From NCBI RefSeq assembly GCF_001553035.1, contig NZ_KQ959917.1:1-48286 (forward strand): 48,286 bases of DNA, written 5' to 3'. Below the pieces are notes generated by a model. That model saw only the letters and a program-made list of their open reading frames with translations. It did not search any database and was not told the origin of the DNA. Both the position numbers and the translations under genes were made by a program. This stretch comes from Gemella haemolysans (GTDB taxonomy: Bacteria; Bacillota; Bacilli; Staphylococcales; Gemellaceae). Every line of letters begins with the position of its first letter. Positions within the stretch are counted from its first letter, which is position 1. Below, in pieces: positions 25,174 through 33,241 of the stretch.

Positions 25174-27186
25174 ATGAGCTTCTTTTATAGCAAATTTGCT
25201 TTAAACAACCTTGTAAAAAACAAAAGATTTATAGTACCTTATGTGTTATCAGCAATTTTTACAATAATGTCATTTTATATACTTTCATCTTTAGCCTTTG
25301 GGGATAATTTAAACAAACTTCCAAACGGTATTGAGGCAACTAAACAGGTGTTAAGTTTGGGAATAATTGTTATAGCAATTTTTTCTACAATATTCTTATT
25401 TTACACTTACAGTTTTTTAGTAAAACGTAGGGTAAAAGAATTTGGATTGTATTCTGTTTTAGGTATGACGAAAAAACAAATAGCTAAAATCTTAGTGTTA
25501 GAAACAATTTTTATCGCTGTAACTACAATAGTGTTAGGAATTGGATTAGGAATAATTTTTGATAAACTTATGTTGTTAGTATTATTAAAATTATTCTCAG
25601 CGGGAGTTAGCTTTGGGTTCAGCATAACACCGATAGCTATAGTATTCTCAGTATTATTATTCGGAGGAATATACTTCTTATTATTACTTTATACTGTTAT
25701 AAAAATAGCTAGACTTAGAATTGTAGCTTTATTAAAAGATGAAAATAAAGGTGAAAAAGAACCGAAATCTAGATGGATTTTAGCGATAATCGGTTTAGCA
25801 TTAATCGGCTATGGTTATTACACAGCACAAACGGTACAAAATCCTATAAAAGCATTATTAGTATTCTTTTATGCTGTAATTGCGGTAATTATAGGTACAT
25901 ATCTAGTATTTATGGCAGTTAGTATCACAGTACTAAAAATCATGAAAAATAATAAAAACTTCTACTATAAACCTAAAAACTTCATCAGTGTTTCTGGTTT
26001 ATTGTACAGAATGAAGAGAAATGCAGTAGGATTAGCGAATATCTGTATATTATCTACAATGGTTCTTGTAACTATGGGATCAACATCAGCATTATATGCA
26101 GGTATGGAAAAATCTTACAACGAAAGATTCCCAAGACAATTAATGATTGCAGGTTATCATTCTACTAGTGATAAACTAAAAGAAATTGAAAATAATGCAA
26201 AATTATCAGCTAAAGAAGCAGGAACTGAAGTGGAAGATATGGTCTCATATAATTCATTACCTATGGTAGGAAGATTAGTTGAAGATAAGTTCAATTTTGA
26301 ATCAAATGTAGGTGTAGACTTAAGTAATGTTAAAATGATAGTTGTTTTACAATTAAAAGATTATAATAAATTCGCTAATAAAAATAAAACATTAGAAAGT
26401 AATGAGATTTTATTACATATCGATAAAAAAGGAGATTACAATTATAATAGTATTTCTCTAAATGGTAGTGACTATAAAATTAAAGAAAAATTATCAGAGT
26501 TTCCAGGAACAATAGGCTCTGCAACAGCGAATATTATGGATACATATTATGCTGTTGTTAAAGATGAAAAAGAAGCAACTAAATTAGCTACAAAACTAAC
26601 AGAGTTAAGTAGTAAAGAGTTAGAAAAAAGAGGAATTAGTATACAAACAGGTACTCCTACACTTCAAAACTACGTTGCCTTCAATATTAAAGACACTACT
26701 AAAGAAGCTAAGGTAATCGAAAGTTTTAAAAAATTAGAAAAACAAAGTGGTATAGAAATAGAAGGTAAAGAAGAAAATAAACTTACATTTAGAGGAGTGT
26801 TCGCATCATTCCTATTCATCGGGGTGTTCATAAGCTTTATCTTCGTAATAAGCCAAGTGGTAATCATGTACTACAAACAAATCTCAGAAGGATATGAAGA
26901 TAAAGGAAACTTTGAAATCATGAGAAAAGTAGGTATTACAGATAAACAGATTAAACAATCAATAAGATCACAAGTATTGTTAATCTTCTTCTCACCGCTA
27001 ATTATAGCAACATTGCACACGATAGTAGCATATCCATTTATCGAAAAAATCTTGAGATTATTCTTAATAACAGATAATAGCATATTCTTACAGGCGCTTG
27101 CTGTGACAATCGTAGTCTTCGCAATCTTCTATCTAATAGTTTATGCAATAACATCAAAAATTTACTATAGAATTATAAAAGAATAG
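25174..27186 (+). CDS. BceB-type ABC transporter permease (FtsX-like)
   Basis: Membrane partner of the preceding ATPase. It has 670 residues and about ten transmembrane helices arranged as in BceB/VraG: one N-terminal helix, a group of three, then pairs with a large extracellular domain (about residues 310-530) before the last three helices. The extracellular domain is where such proteins bind peptide antibiotics. The FtsX-like segment RRVKEFGLYSVLGMTKKQIA is at about 87-106. ATG 25174 is preferred over the in-frame GTG three codons earlier, because AGGTGAG precedes it. Followed by a strong terminator. Confidence 0.9.
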   Translation: MSFFYSKFALNNLVKNKRFIVPYVLSAIFTIMSFYILSSLAFGDNLNKLPNGIEATKQVLSLGIIVIAIFSTIFLFYTYSFLVKRRVKEFGLYSVLGMTKKQIAKILVLETIFIAVTTIVLGIGLGIIFDKLMLLVLLKLFSAGVSFGFSITPIAIVFSVLLFGGIYFLLLLYTVIKIARLRIVALLKDENKGEKEPKSRWILAIIGLALIGYGYYTAQTVQNPIKALLVFFYAVIAVIIGTYLVFMAVSITVLKIMKNNKNFYYKPKNFISVSGLLYRMKRNAVGLANICILSTMVLVTMGSTSALYAGMEKSYNERFPRQLMIAGYHSTSDKLKEIENNAKLSAKEAGTEVEDMVSYNSLPMVGRLVEDKFNFESNVGVDLSNVKMIVVLQLKDYNKFANKNKTLESNEILLHIDKKGDYNYNSISLNGSDYKIKEKLSEFPGTIGSATANIMDTYYAVVKDEKEATKLATKLTELSSKELEKRGISIQTGTPTLQNYVAFNIKDTTKEAKVIESFKKLEKQSGIEIEGKEENKLTFRGVFASFLFIGVFISFIFVISQVVIMYYKQISEGYEDKGNFEIMRKVGITDKQIKQSIRSQVLLIFFSPLIIATLHTIVAYPFIEKILRLFLITDNSIFLQALAVTIVVFAIFYLIVYAITSKIYYRIIKE

Positions 27187-27192
27187 ACGAAA

Positions 27193-27227
27193 ATAAACTC
27201 CAGAGGAAAATTCTGGAGTTTTTTTAT
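27193..27227 (+). terminator. Terminator of the permease gene (copy A of a duplicated terminator)
   Basis: ACTCCAG/CTGGAGT arms around AGGAAAATT, then seven T residues. A 27-base core is repeated exactly at 28708-28742. Confidence 0.9.
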
Positions 27228-27384
27228 TTTGTGAAATAGCAGGGTTTTGGAAAACTTGTGGTAAGACTAATGTTATTATTAGAAAAAATAATCTCCGTAG
27301 AGTATAATGAAGGTAAGAAATTAACTGGGATTATGAAAAATTAAATTAATTATGAAAAAAATAATAAATAGGGAGGTTTTCAAA

Positions 27385-28377
27385 ATGGAAAACATAAGAA
27401 ATAAAGATACACGTCCAATGATGGATTTAGTAGCGAAAAAAGTATTTAGTAATACTGAGGTGACGGCTCAATTTGTTAGAGATTTATTGGATTTACCAGT
27501 AACTAATGTAAAAATTCTAGATGGAACTCAGATACATGCTAAGCCATATAAAGAGCTTCTCCCATATGTAACGCATGTAGATGTACTAGCAGAATTAGAT
27601 GATGGAACACAGGTTATTATAGAAATCCAAGTGGCTATGCAGGTTGATTTTATAAAAAGATTGTGGTTGTACATTTGCGAACAAGTATCGCAAAACTTAG
27701 ATGAGTATAAGAAAGAGGGGGTAAATACGCATTATTTATCTCAAGAATTAATACCAGTTTATGCGATAGCGATAACAGAGAAATCGTATTTTAATGACAA
27801 TCGAGCGATTCATTCATTTAGTATGAGAGATGATGATAATTGTGAAGAATTAAAAGTTAAATTTAAAGGTATAGAAGAGAAAAGAAATTTAGTTAAAATG
27901 GTGTTTTTAGAAATAGAAAAATATACTGAAAACACAACGGAAAATTACAAAAAAGTACGTTGGATAGAATTTTTTGGAAATAAACCATTTACACATGAAC
28001 CAGAAAAAATAATGAAACAAGCAGACAGTATAATAAATCCGAAAGAATGGACTAAGGAGGAGAAGAGTATGTTTGACGAGAGAAGAAGAGACTTTGATGG
28101 ATATTATGCTCACCTAGCTTATGTTAGAGAAGAAAAAGAACAGGCAATAGCGGAAGGACTTGAACAAGGACTTCAACAAGGACTTCAACAAGGACTTGAA
28201 CAAGGACTTGAACAAGGACGTGAAGAAGGAATAGAGCAGGGTATCGCACAAGAAAGAGTAAAAACAATAAGTATGTTCGTAGATTTAGTAAAAGAAGGGC
28301 ACCTGACGAAAGAAATGGGGGCAAGTAAATTGAATTTAAGTGAGCAAGAATTTGAAAAATATCTAAAGTCGAAGTAG
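27385..28377 (+). CDS. Rpn-family recombination-promoting nuclease / PD-(D/E)XK transposase-like protein
   Basis: A 330-residue member of the Rpn/PD-(D/E)XK family, which can cleave DNA and promote RecA-independent recombination. The N-terminal RPMMDLVAKKVFSN and the nuclease core are present: an aspartate in THVDVLAEL, then VIIEIQV with the E-x-Q catalytic form. The C-terminus holds an array of glycine-glutamine units (GLEQ/GLQQ), encoded by 12-bp DNA repeats, followed by a short helical end. The start is ATG 27385 after GGAGG; upstream codons lack a ribosome site. It lies between two copies of the same terminator and is followed by dispersed-element copy 5. Confidence 0.88.
   Translation: MENIRNKDTRPMMDLVAKKVFSNTEVTAQFVRDLLDLPVTNVKILDGTQIHAKPYKELLPYVTHVDVLAELDDGTQVIIEIQVAMQVDFIKRLWLYICEQVSQNLDEYKKEGVNTHYLSQELIPVYAIAITEKSYFNDNRAIHSFSMRDDDNCEELKVKFKGIEEKRNLVKMVFLEIEKYTENTTENYKKVRWIEFFGNKPFTHEPEKIMKQADSIINPKEWTKEEKSMFDERRRDFDGYYAHLAYVREEKEQAIAEGLEQGLQQGLQQGLEQGLEQGREEGIEQGIAQERVKTISMFVDLVKEGHLTKEMGASKLNLSEQEFEKYLKSK
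28156..28251 (+). repeat. 12-bp tandem repeat inside the Rpn-family gene
   Basis: Eight consecutive 12-base units starting GGA. The first five are GGACTTGAACAA or GGACTTCAACAA and the last three have diverged. Each adds four residues (GLEQ or GLQQ) without changing the frame. Confidence 0.92.
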
Positions 28378-28479
28378 CAAAATAATACTTAAGCTAAATT
28401 GCAATAATAATGTAAATTTGATAGAATTATTTTTTAAGGTTAAAGAAATTAGACTGAAATATAATACACGCCAAAAGGA

Positions 28480-28655
28480 TAGGATAATCTAAAAGCTTTA
28501 AATTTTTAAGAAAAGTTTATATGAGAACTTATAGAAGAGATGGTTTATTGTTATCTAAATTTACTTTATAAAAGTTTTTTAGATATGTAATAAACTGTGC
28601 GAGAGTAACTCTAAAAAATCAATTTCTACGAAATCGAGATTTTTGAGTCACACCC
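28480..28655 (-). repeat. Dispersed palindromic element, copy 5 (degenerate)
   Basis: Inverted orientation. It keeps the order of both hairpins (TTATCTAAATTTACTTTATA with TTTTTTAGATATGTAATAAA; TAACTC with TTTTTGAGTCACACCC) but with many substitutions. About 100 bases after the Rpn-family stop. Confidence 0.75.
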
Positions 28656-28707
28656 AATTACCTTTTTTAAAGTTGTATATATATTTTAGATGTTTGATAA
28701 ATAAGAT

Positions 28708-28742
28708 AAAACTCCAGAGGAAAATTCTGGAGTTTATTTTAT
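28708..28742 (+). terminator. Copy B of the duplicated terminator
   Basis: Same 27-base hairpin core as at 27193-27227, followed by TTATTTTATTT. No gene ends just upstream other than the Rpn gene 330 bases away. Confidence 0.85.
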
Positions 28743-28750
28743 TTGTATTT

Positions 28751-28794
28751 GGACTTTTGTTCTTACAAAGTGAAAAGTGTAAGAACAAAAATCC
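28751..28794. repeat. 17-bp inverted repeat, copy 1
   Basis: GGACTTTTGTTCTTACA and TGTAAGAACAAAAATCC pair with one mismatch around ten bases. A degenerate second copy is at 30613-30655, on the other side of the ABC exporter gene. Confidence 0.75.
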
Positions 28795-28981
28795 ATTTTA
28801 GAAACTATTTTAAAGTAAAAATAATATCCACTTTTAAAAATCTGAAAATTAGAAAATAAAATGTGACAATTCCCATAAATTGTATTGATTATATTTGTTA
28901 TCTCTGATAAAATTTACATAATAAATATATTTTTAAAGTCAGAAAAAAAGACTTTAAAATATAGTGTTAGGGGTGAAGAGC

Positions 28982-30553
28982 ATGTTTAAGTTATTATTTA
29001 AACAAAAATATAGCATACTAGTATTTATTATTACGGTATTATGCGCAGCAACACAGGTTGCGACGTCTTATGGATTTAGTTTGATTATCCAGGCGACGGT
29101 AGATAAAAACTTAAGATTTATGGTGTCGGCAACTATTGCAGTTATGTTGATATATGTTGTTTTAAATACATTGGGTTATTTCAGAGCGATATACGTTGAA
29201 AAATTGATTCAAAATTTTTCCACAAGGCTTAGAAAAATAGCAATTGCGGATTTCAAGAAAAAGTTAGTCTATAACGAGAAACACAATAATGGAGCAGAAT
29301 GTATAGCTTTAAATACTACTGATATTCAGCAGTTTGAGCAATATGCGGCTAATTGTTTATTTGCGATTTACAGTATATCTTTAGTTGTTATCTCAACAAT
29401 TGTATTACTTAAGGTGAATATTACGTTATTTATTATCTCACTTGCATTGTCTTTATTAATGATGGTTCTACCTAAGTATTTCAATAAAGCGATAAAAACA
29501 ACGACAAAAGACATTTCAAAATCTACAGAAGATTTCAATAAGGATTTAGAGAATGCGCTGGCTAGTTCAGAAATGCTAAACAATTTCTCTGCGTTGAATT
29601 TATTAGATAGAATTGTAAATGTGGGTTCAAAAAATATAAAAAATGCAAAAGTTAATAGAAAAAAATCTATTATGACTTTACAAGGATTGAATGTGACATT
29701 AAATGCAGGAAACCAAATCGCGTTGATTTTTATTGCGGGATATTTCGCATATAAAGGGTATATTGAATTTGCGATGATATTTGCGATATCAGGTTATACA
29801 GGAGAATTCTTTGGAGGATTGACAAAAGTAATCGAGCTATATCCGAATTTCGCTTCTGCAAATGAGTTGTTGAATAAGTACCCAGAAATTAAAGAAGAGA
29901 AAAGATTACCGAGAGTCGAAAAATTAGATAAGGAAATTGTAGTTTCTAATGTTAAATATAACTATCCAGATAAAACGGTAGAATTTCCTAATTTAACTTT
30001 TGAGAAAAACAAGAAGTATTTAATAAAAGGTAAAAGTGGTAGTGGAAAATCAACATTGATAAATATTTTAAATGGTGATTTGAAGAACTATGAAGGTAGT
30101 GTAGAATGGGACAATAGAGAATTAAAACAATTTGATATTAAATCAGCAATTTCTACGATGAATCAAAAAGTACAATTATTAAATTTATCGATCAAGGATA
30201 ATATTATTTTAAACAAAGAATATAACGGCAAGTTGTTTAGAGAAGTTTTGGAAAATTGTAAGTTAGTTGATGTGATTGATAATTTAGAAGAAAAAGAAAA
30301 TACAATACTAGACAATAAAAACTTAGCTTTATCGGGTGGACAGTTGCAACGATTAGGACTAGCGAGAAGTTTATATCATAAAAAAGATGTATTCATAATC
30401 GATGAAGGTACAGCTAATTTAGATAGTAAGTTGGCAGATGATATTGAGGAAATAATATTAAAAGATAAAGACTCTACAGTTATTATGATAACTCATAGAA
30501 ATAGTGAGAAAATCGAAAACTTAGCAGATAAAGTTATAACATTAGGTAGCTAG
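28982..30553 (+). CDS. ABC exporter (fused membrane and ATP-binding domains)
   Basis: A 523-residue half-transporter with an N-terminal membrane domain of about six helices (1-300). The ATPase domain has Walker A KGKSGSGKST at about 348-357, signature LSGGQ at about 450, Walker B VFIIDEG (alanine replaced by glycine after the catalytic E) and the switch histidine in ITHR. ATG 28982 is used because AGGGGTG precedes it; the longer frame lacks a ribosome site. Similar in build to the exporter at 22598 but not a recent duplicate. Likely a homodimer of unknown substrate. Confidence 0.86.
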   Translation: MFKLLFKQKYSILVFIITVLCAATQVATSYGFSLIIQATVDKNLRFMVSATIAVMLIYVVLNTLGYFRAIYVEKLIQNFSTRLRKIAIADFKKKLVYNEKHNNGAECIALNTTDIQQFEQYAANCLFAIYSISLVVISTIVLLKVNITLFIISLALSLLMMVLPKYFNKAIKTTTKDISKSTEDFNKDLENALASSEMLNNFSALNLLDRIVNVGSKNIKNAKVNRKKSIMTLQGLNVTLNAGNQIALIFIAGYFAYKGYIEFAMIFAISGYTGEFFGGLTKVIELYPNFASANELLNKYPEIKEEKRLPRVEKLDKEIVVSNVKYNYPDKTVEFPNLTFEKNKKYLIKGKSGSGKSTLINILNGDLKNYEGSVEWDNRELKQFDIKSAISTMNQKVQLLNLSIKDNIILNKEYNGKLFREVLENCKLVDVIDNLEEKENTILDNKNLALSGGQLQRLGLARSLYHKKDVFIIDEGTANLDSKLADDIEEIILKDKDSTVIMITHRNSEKIENLADKVITLGS

Positions 30554-30559
30554 ATGAAA

Positions 30560-30600
30560 AAGAGGGTAAGATTTTAAAAAATCTTAAACCTTCTTTTTTA
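30560..30600 (+). terminator. Terminator of the ABC exporter gene
   Basis: GTAAGATTTT and AATCTTA arms, then CCTTCTTTTTTATT. Confidence 0.7.
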
Positions 30601-30612
30601 TTGTGTAGACAT

Positions 30613-30655
30613 GGACTTTTGTTTTTACAAAATGAGTGATGTAAGAATGAAAGGG
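30613..30655. repeat. 17-bp inverted repeat, degenerate copy 2
   Basis: GGACTTTTGTTTTTACA has one change from the arm of copy 1; the second arm TGTAAGAATGAAAGGGA is more diverged. Confidence 0.55.
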
Positions 30656-30815
30656 AGATGATCAGATATTTTTATTTAGTTAGAAATATTTATATAAAAT
30701 AAAGTGTTTTATTGGTGTTTGTATGGTATTGTGTTAAAATGAATATGTAAGTTTGAAAAGCTTACACCCGATAAAGGAACACTACCTAATTATAGGAAGT
30801 GAAGGGGGTGGAAGT

Positions 30816-30935
30816 ATGGAAGAGTTAACTTATCTTTTAACTATTGTTAATATTTTTAAAGGTATAATTGATATTTTAAAATATTTTCAGGAGCAAAAGA
30901 AAAACGCTAAGGGCGGCAACCCTAAGCGTAAGTAA
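30816..30935 (+). CDS. Probable type I toxin: 39-residue membrane peptide
   Basis: MEELTYLLTIVNIFKGIIDI continues to a short basic tail (KKNAKGGNPKRK). One hydrophobic helix with a charged C-terminus is the usual build of type I toxins that insert in the membrane. ATG preceded by a strong GGGGGTGG ribosome site. The frame runs upstream to 30753, but only this start has a ribosome site. The 3' end of the gene is itself a hairpin (CGCTAAGGG / CCCTAAGCG) that acts as terminator for an RNA on the other strand. The family was not recognised by sequence; the call rests on architecture. Confidence 0.6.
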   Translation: MEELTYLLTIVNIFKGIIDILKYFQEQKKNAKGGNPKRK

Positions 30936-30988
30936 TCTTTAATATTTCCCAAAAGGGTGGACGATGTCCCAACCGTTCGCCCTTCCTT
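30890..30988 (-). ncRNA. Probable antisense antitoxin RNA
   Basis: On the minus strand a -10 hexamer TATAAT lies at 31001-30996, giving a start near 30988. About 95 bases on, CGCTTAGGG / CCCTTAGCG followed by TTTTTCTTTT forms an intrinsic terminator near 30895. The transcript would overlap the last 45 bases of the toxin frame and its 3' region, including an internal GGAC/GTCC hairpin. This convergent overlap is the layout of type I toxin-antitoxin loci. The -35 is weak. Confidence 0.5.
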
Positions 30989-31086
30989 TGAAGATATTAT
31001 ATCATATAACTATAGAAAAAGAAAGAAATAAATGTGAGAAGTTATTACAAGAAGCGTTAAAAGAAGAATTTAGTATGTAAATATAG

Positions 31087-31136
31087 AGACAACAATTCAG
31101 AAAAATAGAAAAACTGAGTTGTTGTCTTTTTCTAAT
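31087..31136 (+). terminator. Strong terminator
   Basis: GACAACAATTCAG and CTGAGTTGTTGTC arms, then TTTTTC. Just upstream a short frame (EKERNKCEKLLQEALKEEFSM, stop at 31080) has the look of a gene tail with no start or ribosome site. A plus-strand frame from this hairpin to 31325 has no ribosome site and is not called. Confidence 0.75.
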
Positions 31137-31351
31137 GGACAAACAACGAGTAAAGCGGCAGAAGAGTGTCTGTTCAAGAAAGACAACCTAAAAAAGATTT
31201 TTCAGAACTTGTCCTCTTACAGAGGACAACAAGGTGAAAATTATAAGAATCTAGGAGTGAACCTAAAACCTCGTTTTCCGAACATTCTTTGTAATTTTGA
31301 ACATTTTCGTAACAATAAACATTAAAGCTATCTTTTAATTTATCTATATAG

Positions 31352-31480
31352 TATAATAAAAAAAGTATAATTGATAATTAATATCAATACAGGTAACTAG
31401 AACCTTTTTCATAAAAAGAGCGAATGTTGGATTGCTATAAAAATAACAAAAATCCTTCGTCACTGTTTTACTCTTTTTGT
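31352..31480 (+). promoter_or_regulatory. Leader of the ABC exporter pair with attenuator-like hairpin
   Basis: TATAAT at 31352-31357 with a poor -35. About 60 bases later AAAAAGAG (31413-31420) pairs with CTCTTTTT (31471-31478), with inner GGATT/AATCC and CGAA/TTCG pairings, ending in a T run before the gene. It looks like a terminator placed inside the leader. Confidence 0.4.
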
Positions 31481-31519
31481 GTAAATAAATCTAAATTTGA
31501 AATTAAATAAGGAGATATT

Positions 31520-33241
31520 ATGAAGATAGATGGTAGAGCGATGGCTCTCTTCAATATCAAAAAAGAAGTATATCTCGTAGCGATTCTTAAACTTGTTGCC
31601 TTTTGGTGCTCGCTATTTTTCATCTACAACTTCGTAGATTTTCTATTTTATTCACTAGGTGAAGAGAGTAGAAGCGGTGCTATATTAGGATTTATCCTGA
31701 AGACAGTGATAGGTTTAGTAGTGTATTACGGAGCTACAACAGGAGATAATTACTTCAGTCACAAAATTTCTAAACAGGTTAGAAATACATTAAGGAAAGA
31801 GATTTACAACAAAGTAGAAAAACTTTCACTAAATTACACAGAAGCAGTAAATACTGGTAGTCTTCTTGTGATGAATTCTTCATCGATTGTGAACATCGAG
31901 TTTTATTTCAATAAGTTTGTACCGCAGATGTTTGCGACATTATTTATAGTACTTAGCTCGTTTGTGATTTATGGGAAGATTCATATCTTACTATTTATAG
32001 CAATGTTATTACTATATCCACTTATTCCTGTGTCTATTATGATTATTATTAAGAAGTCGAAAAAGGCTAATAAAAAGAACTTCAGCGATTTTTTAAGTTT
32101 ATCTGAAGTATTCTACGATAGATTATCAGGTTTTACAACGGCAAAAATTTACGGTAAAGAAGATAATGTAGCGGGTGATGTTGATACTCGTAGTGCAAAA
32201 TATAGAAAATCAACGATGGCGTTACTTCGTCATCAACTTAATTCTATTAATGTGATGGACGCTATTACTTATATTTCTATATTTGTTTTATCGATTATTG
32301 CTATTTTTGCGGTAAAAGATCAGAAACTTATTGTTTTCGTAATCGTAGCTTCTCTAGAATGTTTTAAACCGTTACGTGCTTTAGGTGGCTTGTTCCATAT
32401 TTCGATGAAAGGGAATGTTGAGTTAGATAATATCTATAAACTTCTTGATTATCCGGAACAAGAAAAAGACGAGACTATCGAGGTAGAAGCTGGAAAGAAT
32501 ATTGTTCTGAACAATGTAAGCTTCTCTTATGGTGAAGAGACGACTTTAGAAAATATCAATATGATATTTAAACCTGGTACGAAAACAGCATTAGTAGGAG
32601 AAAGTGGAAGTGGTAAGTCTACTATTATCAAATTAATCTTAGGTTTAAATTCTAACTATAGCGGAAGTATAAAATATGATAACTTCAATATCGATAGTAT
32701 TTCTACTAGAGAAATGGCTAAAATTACGACACTTATTACTAATGATAGTTATTTAGTTAAAGGTACTGTAAGAGAGCATTTAAGCGTTCGTAAAAATATA
32801 ACCGAAGAAGAAATGTACAATGCATTAGAAAAAGTTAATCTTAGAGATTTCGTAGAAGAACACGGTGGTCTAGATTATGAGCTTGCGATAGGAGCTGCGA
32901 ATCTTTCTGGAGGTCAAAAACAAAGACTACTTGCAGCAAAAGCAATTTTGAAAGATTCTTACTTATATATACTTGATGAAGCTGTATCGAATATTGATGA
33001 TTACAGTAAGGAAATCGTGCTTAATGCCTTCGATTCAATTAAAGAAGGAAAAATTATCATCGTTATTTCTCACGATTTAGAGACTGTGACAAATTCAGAT
33101 AATATCTATGTTCTAAAAGATAAGAAGATTATTGAAGAAGGAACACATGATGAGCTGATTGAAGAAAATTCTCTGTATAGAAAATTATTCACAGATCAAC
33201 AACAACTGAAATCGAAATTTTTAGCTAAGGAGGTAGAGTAA
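31520..33241 (+). CDS. ABC exporter subunit 1 (CydD/CydC-like heterodimer)
   Basis: A 573-residue fused exporter subunit: six-helix membrane domain (about 1-310) and ATPase with Walker A GESGSGKST at about 360-368, signature LSGGQ at about 461, Walker B LYILDEA and switch histidine in ISHD. ATG with AAGGAG upstream. The stop overlaps the start of the second exporter gene by one base, so the two subunits are coupled and probably form a heterodimer. The pairing recalls CydDC-type (thiol) exporters, but no cytochrome bd genes are present and the substrate is uncertain. Confidence 0.86.
   Translation: MKIDGRAMALFNIKKEVYLVAILKLVAFWCSLFFIYNFVDFLFYSLGEESRSGAILGFILKTVIGLVVYYGATTGDNYFSHKISKQVRNTLRKEIYNKVEKLSLNYTEAVNTGSLLVMNSSSIVNIEFYFNKFVPQMFATLFIVLSSFVIYGKIHILLFIAMLLLYPLIPVSIMIIIKKSKKANKKNFSDFLSLSEVFYDRLSGFTTAKIYGKEDNVAGDVDTRSAKYRKSTMALLRHQLNSINVMDAITYISIFVLSIIAIFAVKDQKLIVFVIVASLECFKPLRALGGLFHISMKGNVELDNIYKLLDYPEQEKDETIEVEAGKNIVLNNVSFSYGEETTLENINMIFKPGTKTALVGESGSGKSTIIKLILGLNSNYSGSIKYDNFNIDSISTREMAKITTLITNDSYLVKGTVREHLSVRKNITEEEMYNALEKVNLRDFVEEHGGLDYELAIGAANLSGGQKQRLLAAKAILKDSYLYILDEAVSNIDDYSKEIVLNAFDSIKEGKIIIVISHDLETVTNSDNIYVLKDKKIIEEGTHDELIEENSLYRKLFTDQQQLKSKFLAKEVE

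Noticed and set aside
28156-28251. Regular short repeats suggestive of a CRISPR-like array
   Set aside because: Units are 12 bp, contiguous with no spacers, and keep the reading frame of the Rpn-family protein, so they are coding repeats.
31119-31325. 68-codon plus-strand open frame
   Set aside because: It starts inside a terminator hairpin and has no ribosome site. The translated sequence looks like no protein domain known to me.
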